NCBI GenBank assembly: GCA_030141605.1
Contig: JAQGDQ010000017.1
Coordinates: forward strand, 686,001 to 750,000
Reading direction: 5' to 3'
DNA length: 64,000 nt
Source: Tubiluchus corallicola
Taxonomy: Eukaryota; Priapulida; Priapulimorpha; Priapulimorphida; Tubiluchidae
The notes below the pieces were generated by a model. It was not told the DNA's origin, made no database searches, and saw only the letters and a program-made list of their open reading frames with translations. Each line of letters begins with the position of its first letter. Position 1 is the stretch's first letter. Positions 60,292 to 64,000 of this stretch are shown piece after piece. Position numbers and translations under genes: made by a program.

Positions 60292-61230
60292 ATGAATGAC
60301 ACTTTTGAAGTAGTGAACAGCATCGTCGATGATGACAGTGACAGTGACGTTGCCAAGGTGGGCTTTCGCGGCTCCAAATACATGCTAATCATAATGATTT
60401 GTGGCATTGGTTTTAACGTTGCCGTTGTCGTGCTGCAATTACGTTTACTGATCTTCAAACAAATCGTCACGAACACTGGTCTAATACTACTCAACCTAGC
60501 TGTGGTGGATTTGATGCTTTGTTGCTTTGTAGTACCAATTGATCGAGAATATAACTTGAAAGATCTGTGGGGGTTTTCAATTTCCACATGCAAGCTCTAC
60601 AAACTATTCTCACTGGGAACTCATCCATTCGTAGTGCCTTCTACTATTGTACTGTTCACTGTAGACAGATTGTTTGTTGCCATGGAAACAAGGACACTTC
60701 CAAAGTGGCATTGTTTTTCTGTTATCGTTGCTTCTTGGGTAATAGGTTTCTCTGGTTTCTGTTTTCTAGCCTTGGGTCATGACGTAAATACAGGACATTG
60801 TTACTTTTCATGGTGGCAAACAAACAATGCGGCAGTGCAATTGTCACTTTTTAGCATTGCATATGCAATACCTGTTGTCTCGTTAATCATAATTTGGTTG
60901 TGCATTGTGTTGCAAAAACGCCAACATCAAGGATTACCCAGAATGCATGTAAACAGGGACACGTGCATAATAATTGATGTTACAGCATTGTTCATAACAA
61001 TGGGTTACATCGTCAAAGAATGCCCCTATCACGTTCTGCAGGTAATAAAGGTTCTTGAAGGACATCCACCTTTTAATAAATCGAAATTTTACTACCTCAC
61101 AGGGCTAGAAATGTTCTTTCTTTGCTTACACTACTCTAGCACTGTAGTGCGGCCAGTTATCGCATTAACATTTGGTTTCAGATGCTTATGGCCTAAAATC
61201 TTGGAGTCTGACAGATCTTCTCGCAGCTAA
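60292..61230 (+). CDS. Class A (rhodopsin-like) GPCR, intronless, 312 residues
   Basis: A single open frame encodes seven hydrophobic segments near residues 30-54, 61-83, 100-128, 141-162, 180-207, 214-240 and 257-291. TM2 carries LNLAVVD, the LAxxD signature with Asp73. TM3 begins with Cys100 and ends VDRLF, a DRY-box variant. Cys170 in the second outer loop can pair with Cys100. TM5 has a central Pro. TM7 ends STVVRPVIALTF, where the usual NPxxY is replaced by RPVIA. The N-terminus has Asn-Asp-Thr and an acidic DDDSDSD stretch and no signal peptide. The receptor is short, with a 20-residue C-tail. The ligand cannot be told; it resembles the large lineage-specific rhodopsin-like families of basal animals. 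An acceptor-like ctttctaccag just upstream (to 60280) suggests a 5' UTR intron. Confidence 0.85.
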   Translation: MNDTFEVVNSIVDDDSDSDVAKVGFRGSKYMLIIMICGIGFNVAVVVLQLRLLIFKQIVTNTGLILLNLAVVDLMLCCFVVPIDREYNLKDLWGFSISTCKLYKLFSLGTHPFVVPSTIVLFTVDRLFVAMETRTLPKWHCFSVIVASWVIGFSGFCFLALGHDVNTGHCYFSWWQTNNAAVQLSLFSIAYAIPVVSLIIIWLCIVLQKRQHQGLPRMHVNRDTCIIIDVTALFITMGYIVKECPYHVLQVIKVLEGHPPFNKSKFYYLTGLEMFFLCLHYSSTVVRPVIALTFGFRCLWPKILESDRSSRS

Positions 61231-61589
61231 ATAGTTAAGCGAATTTAGCTACAGCCTTACGCTAGCATGATTAGTAGTCATTGTTGTTATTGTTATGATT
61301 AGACTCATTTATTTAATTGTTATTGATGATCATTATAGCCACAAATTTGGTCAAGAGCAGAAGATTATACCACATGCGAAAATCTTACTTATTGCAACAA
61401 GATTTTGTAGCTGTCGATCTACCCATAAAGGAGTGCTCCAACGAGGACGTATTCACATCTTAACTACGGTACCTGAGCACAGTTGTAAAATTTTTAGAAT
61501 GGTTTAAGATTGCTCGGATTTTAGTACTTTGTAAAGAAACCTTCATTTTTTTCATTTACACCTTTTTACATGTTACTCGTTGTTTCTGG

Positions 61590-62190
61590 AATTGTGGATG
61601 ACAGGACGATTTTTCATAAACTACCCCATTTTCAAATACGGTAAAAAGTATACATTTTAGCACCAATAATACTGTAAAAGCATTTCTGATACTTAAATAA
61701 TAGGTTAAAATCTTAATTAATGATAGGCGAGCCCAACCAGTGATGACATCACAAACTAACGTAATTTTCAACGTCAACATTCCATGAGCGTGTTGCACGT
61801 GTTTGTGAAAGAGATAATTGAATTACAGTGCTACTTCAAAATATTCAGTGTGTTGTAATAAAACTCAGATAATAAAACTTTAAGATAAAAATTCATATTT
61901 CAAATTTACCGCAGCATTCACACATGAGCTGTCGAACGTGAGTTTGTCACAAACTAACATATCTGAATTGAGAGGTACAGCACCTGTTTTTTGTGGAGCG
62001 TTTTCCGAAATCCAGGTGCTAGTGCTCATCTAATTAGCGAATGGCGAAATGCATGTAACAGCAAAAAACTAGTGGCGCGAACGTGAAATTCCGTTTGTGC
62101 GGTAATAATTGTTTCACGTAAGCCATTTTTGAAAAAAAAATTATATGTTTTCTTTCAATATTTTAAAGAATAGATTGTTTTGACCACAGC
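61590..62190 (+). repeat. Interspersed repeat family A, copy 4
   Basis: It matches the other three copies from gacaggacgatttttcataa through gtgatgacatcacaaactaa to ttttgaaaaaaaaattat. It lies about 360 bp downstream of the GPCR stop codon in the same orientation. Confidence 0.75.
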
Positions 62191-63292
62191 TTATGAATAG
62201 GTCAGCTTTTGCTGTTTAAGTGTGGCCTGAGTGGCTAAATAGGCGTTAGTGCTAATGTTGTCTGTTAAACCAGCGACGTAAATAAATGTCTGTTGCCTTT
62301 CTTTGGACTTTAGTTAACAAGCTAAATTTAACAACTTTATTTTCTTGTAATAAATTTTTTCACAGTGCAAATATATGTATGTAAATCATGTAATCAAAAT
62401 GGCGACAGGTCAGTGGCAATGTATGGCTGATATTCTTAGAAAGGCCTAGAAAAGCTTTAAACCACTTTTTCACGCTGATGCCGTCTGTTAACTTCCTCAG
62501 TTTATTCAAACCAGCACTAAAATAATTATAGAAATTTGTCAAAGCATCCCATGGGAAAAGCTAAAAAAACTGCCTTCCGGTAAAGTGTCCATCAATTATT
62601 GTACACAATTACACAAGGTGAATAAGCCTCTTTTCAGTCAATTATCTGAATGATGCGCTTGAACGTGAACAGGGTATTAATTGGCTGCTCGGCTTTAGGT
62701 CGCATGGTAACTGAATTACGAGAATTGCTGTAAACCGAACTAGGTCACGATTTAAAGTAAATTACTCGGTTGCAATGACTGCTCTAGTACCAGATTCAAT
62801 CAATCATTGAACTGGTAATCATTGGTAATCTCACTCGAATGAGGTTGGGTATTTAGTCCTCTTCAATTAATGTGTATAGGCAGAAACCCACACTGTAATT
62901 TTCTAACACGATCCTGATGTATGATTAGACATTACCTTGTCTTAGACTATGATGTACTATGTTATTTATGAAGCTTATTTGTGCAAACACCAGCTAGATT
63001 CGTACTGTACTTGAAATGAATAGCTTTTTAAGCTAGTTTTAAAATAGGTCTAATTTCAAGGATCTTTTCCATCTTGTTACCTTCGTGGGAACCATGTCTG
63101 GTTTGGTCTTTATATTTCTAATAAATTTCTAAGACGACTTACAATAAATATAATAATAACGTACATAATAAAATAAATACAGTTTTCAATGTTTTCTTTT
63201 GATGTTCTCGATGATGGTAAAAATCATAGCTGAATTTCCAAGACTAGACACAAATCAAAACTATGACTGTGACAAATTAGGCATAATTAAAC

Positions 63293-63298
63293 TTTAAT
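63293..63298 (-). terminator. Polyadenylation signal (ATTAAA), probable
   Basis: ATTAAA on the minus strand lies about 55 bases after the stop codon of the exon at 63351-63496, a plausible distance for a compact 3' UTR. Confidence 0.4.
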
Positions 63299-63350
63299 AT
63301 AAAATAATCACATCTTACATCTAAGAAGGCTTTATAATTCTAGTAACACT

Positions 63351-63496
63351 CTAAGCGTTTGTTAATCGACTTGACAATCCGGAATACACAAAAGGACTAT
63401 GCCTGCTCTTTAAGCTAACCCCGTCGTTCGTTTTATAAGTTCTTGCCGTCTGTCCATCGGTTGGCTTGTACGTGTTGGGTGCCGGCGTTCTAAAAC
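63351..63496 (-). CDS. Probable last exon of a SHIPPO-repeat (ODF3/CIMAP-like) axonemal protein
   Basis: After the acceptor ttattttttag the minus strand is open for 47 codons to TAG at 63351-63353. It reads FRTPAPNTYKPTD, a variant of the PGPxxY SHIPPO motif, then SLKSRHSPFVYSGL near the C-terminus. SHIPPO proteins bind microtubules in cilia and sperm tails. The exon begins with two bases of a split codon, so earlier exons must exist. None was recognised up to the window edge; a gtaagc donor near 63690 follows AT-rich sequence that does not look coding. Identification rests on two short motifs and could be wrong. Confidence 0.45.
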
Positions 63497-63804
63497 CTAA
63501 AAAATAAAAATCAAATCAAATGACAGAAACCTGATAGACGCGCGAAGTTTCAAAACGCGATGCTAAATTTCCCCTCTTCTGTCAACATAACCGCTACGTA
63601 GAGTACAGCCAAAAACAGAACATTAAACCAGGTACTTAGTGCTGTATATAGTAACAACAGCAGCTCAGAAAATTGAACAGAAGCGCTTACCTGTAAATTA
63701 ATTATTTATAGAAGTCATAATAAAGATTATTATTAACGATGGTACAGACACAAGAATGATTACATTTTGAAACCAAACTTGAAAAACAGGAAATGAAAAA
63801 AGTT

Positions 63805-63895
63805 GAAACACAGCTGGCGTTGAACGAGAGACCTTCCGCTAACCTGGCATATGTCATTACCGCTAAGCTACCGTGTTCTCCAGCGGCAGTTCAAA
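63805..63895 (-). mobile_element. tRNA-like SINE head (possible)
   Basis: On the minus strand GTAGCTTAGCGGTAATG resembles an A box and TCTCGTTCAACGCC a B box, about 40 bases apart. The stem positions do not form a convincing cloverleaf, so a SINE head is more likely than a tRNA gene. No tail could be defined. Confidence 0.4.
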
Positions 63896-64000
63896 GTGAT
63901 TCGCCGCATCAACATCAAATGATCTAACATTGCAAAATGCTGCACTGGATAGGCAAAGGACTTCGTGATCACTAGAGAACAAAAAGTTGAGTGCGGTTTT

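Larger units (their letters stand above)
61231..63350. other. Intergenic, no gene recognised apart from a family A repeat
   Basis: After the GPCR stop the sequence has one family A repeat (61590-62190, listed separately) and AT-rich DNA. No exon with splice sites and family resemblance was seen on either strand. The right end contains the 3' UTR of the minus-strand gene whose stop is at 63351. Confidence 0.5.

Noticed and set aside
1-64000. CRISPR arrays, operons, prophage or bacterial gene clusters
   Set aside because: The window is animal nuclear DNA with GT-AG introns; none of the tandem repeats has CRISPR-like repeat-spacer spacing.

Overview
This is eukaryotic nuclear DNA from an animal. 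Five genes are split by GT-AG introns, a rhodopsin-like GPCR looks intact, and the piRNA-pathway helicase MOV10L1 is present in full. The background is AT-rich and crowded with DNA transposons. Long TE-filled introns, an intronless GPCR and a plant-like NC/LRAT-domain gene would suit a marine invertebrate such as a sponge or cnidarian, but nothing seen here proves the phylum. I reconstructed exons by hand from splice sites, reading-frame phase and resemblance to families I know; no search was run.

Layout: (1) 1-3716 has no recognised gene, only repeats. (2) 3717-15879 (+) holds the last six exons of HSPA14, an atypical Hsp70; its 5' exons lie before the window or were not found. Inside its 6.7-kb intron, on the opposite strand, sits a complete two-exon NC/LRAT-domain gene (12224-9443). 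(3) 16463-19608 is a gap with a hAT MITE and a 27-bp minisatellite. (4) 39804-19609 (-) is a complete 18-exon MOV10L1 coding region of 1216 codons, tail to tail with HSPA14. (5) 43150-55676 (+) is a complete 12-exon ARIH2 coding region of 484 codons, head to head with MOV10L1 across about 3.3 kb. (6) 60292-61230 (+) is an intronless class A GPCR of 312 residues. (7) 63496-63351 (-) is a probable last exon of a SHIPPO-type (ODF3/CIMAP-like) gene that continues beyond the right edge.

The genes do not form a pathway. HSPA14 acts in ribosome-associated chaperoning, MOV10L1 in piRNA precursor processing, ARIH2 in ubiquitin ligation with cullin-5, and the GPCR in signalling. The rest is dominated by mobile elements. 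Several hAT-type MITEs have perfect or near-perfect 8-bp target duplications. There are TA-flanked mariner/pogo-like elements, one with a transposase-tail relic and a nested hAT MITE. A roughly 600-bp repeat occurs four times in one orientation. tRNA-derived SINEs, LINE reverse-transcriptase relics, minisatellites, a degenerate interstitial telomere-like tract and a local duplication that copied part of ARIH2 exon 5 into a later ARIH2 intron complete the picture. I found no wholly new system; the nested plant-like LRAT gene and the exon duplication are the most unusual items.
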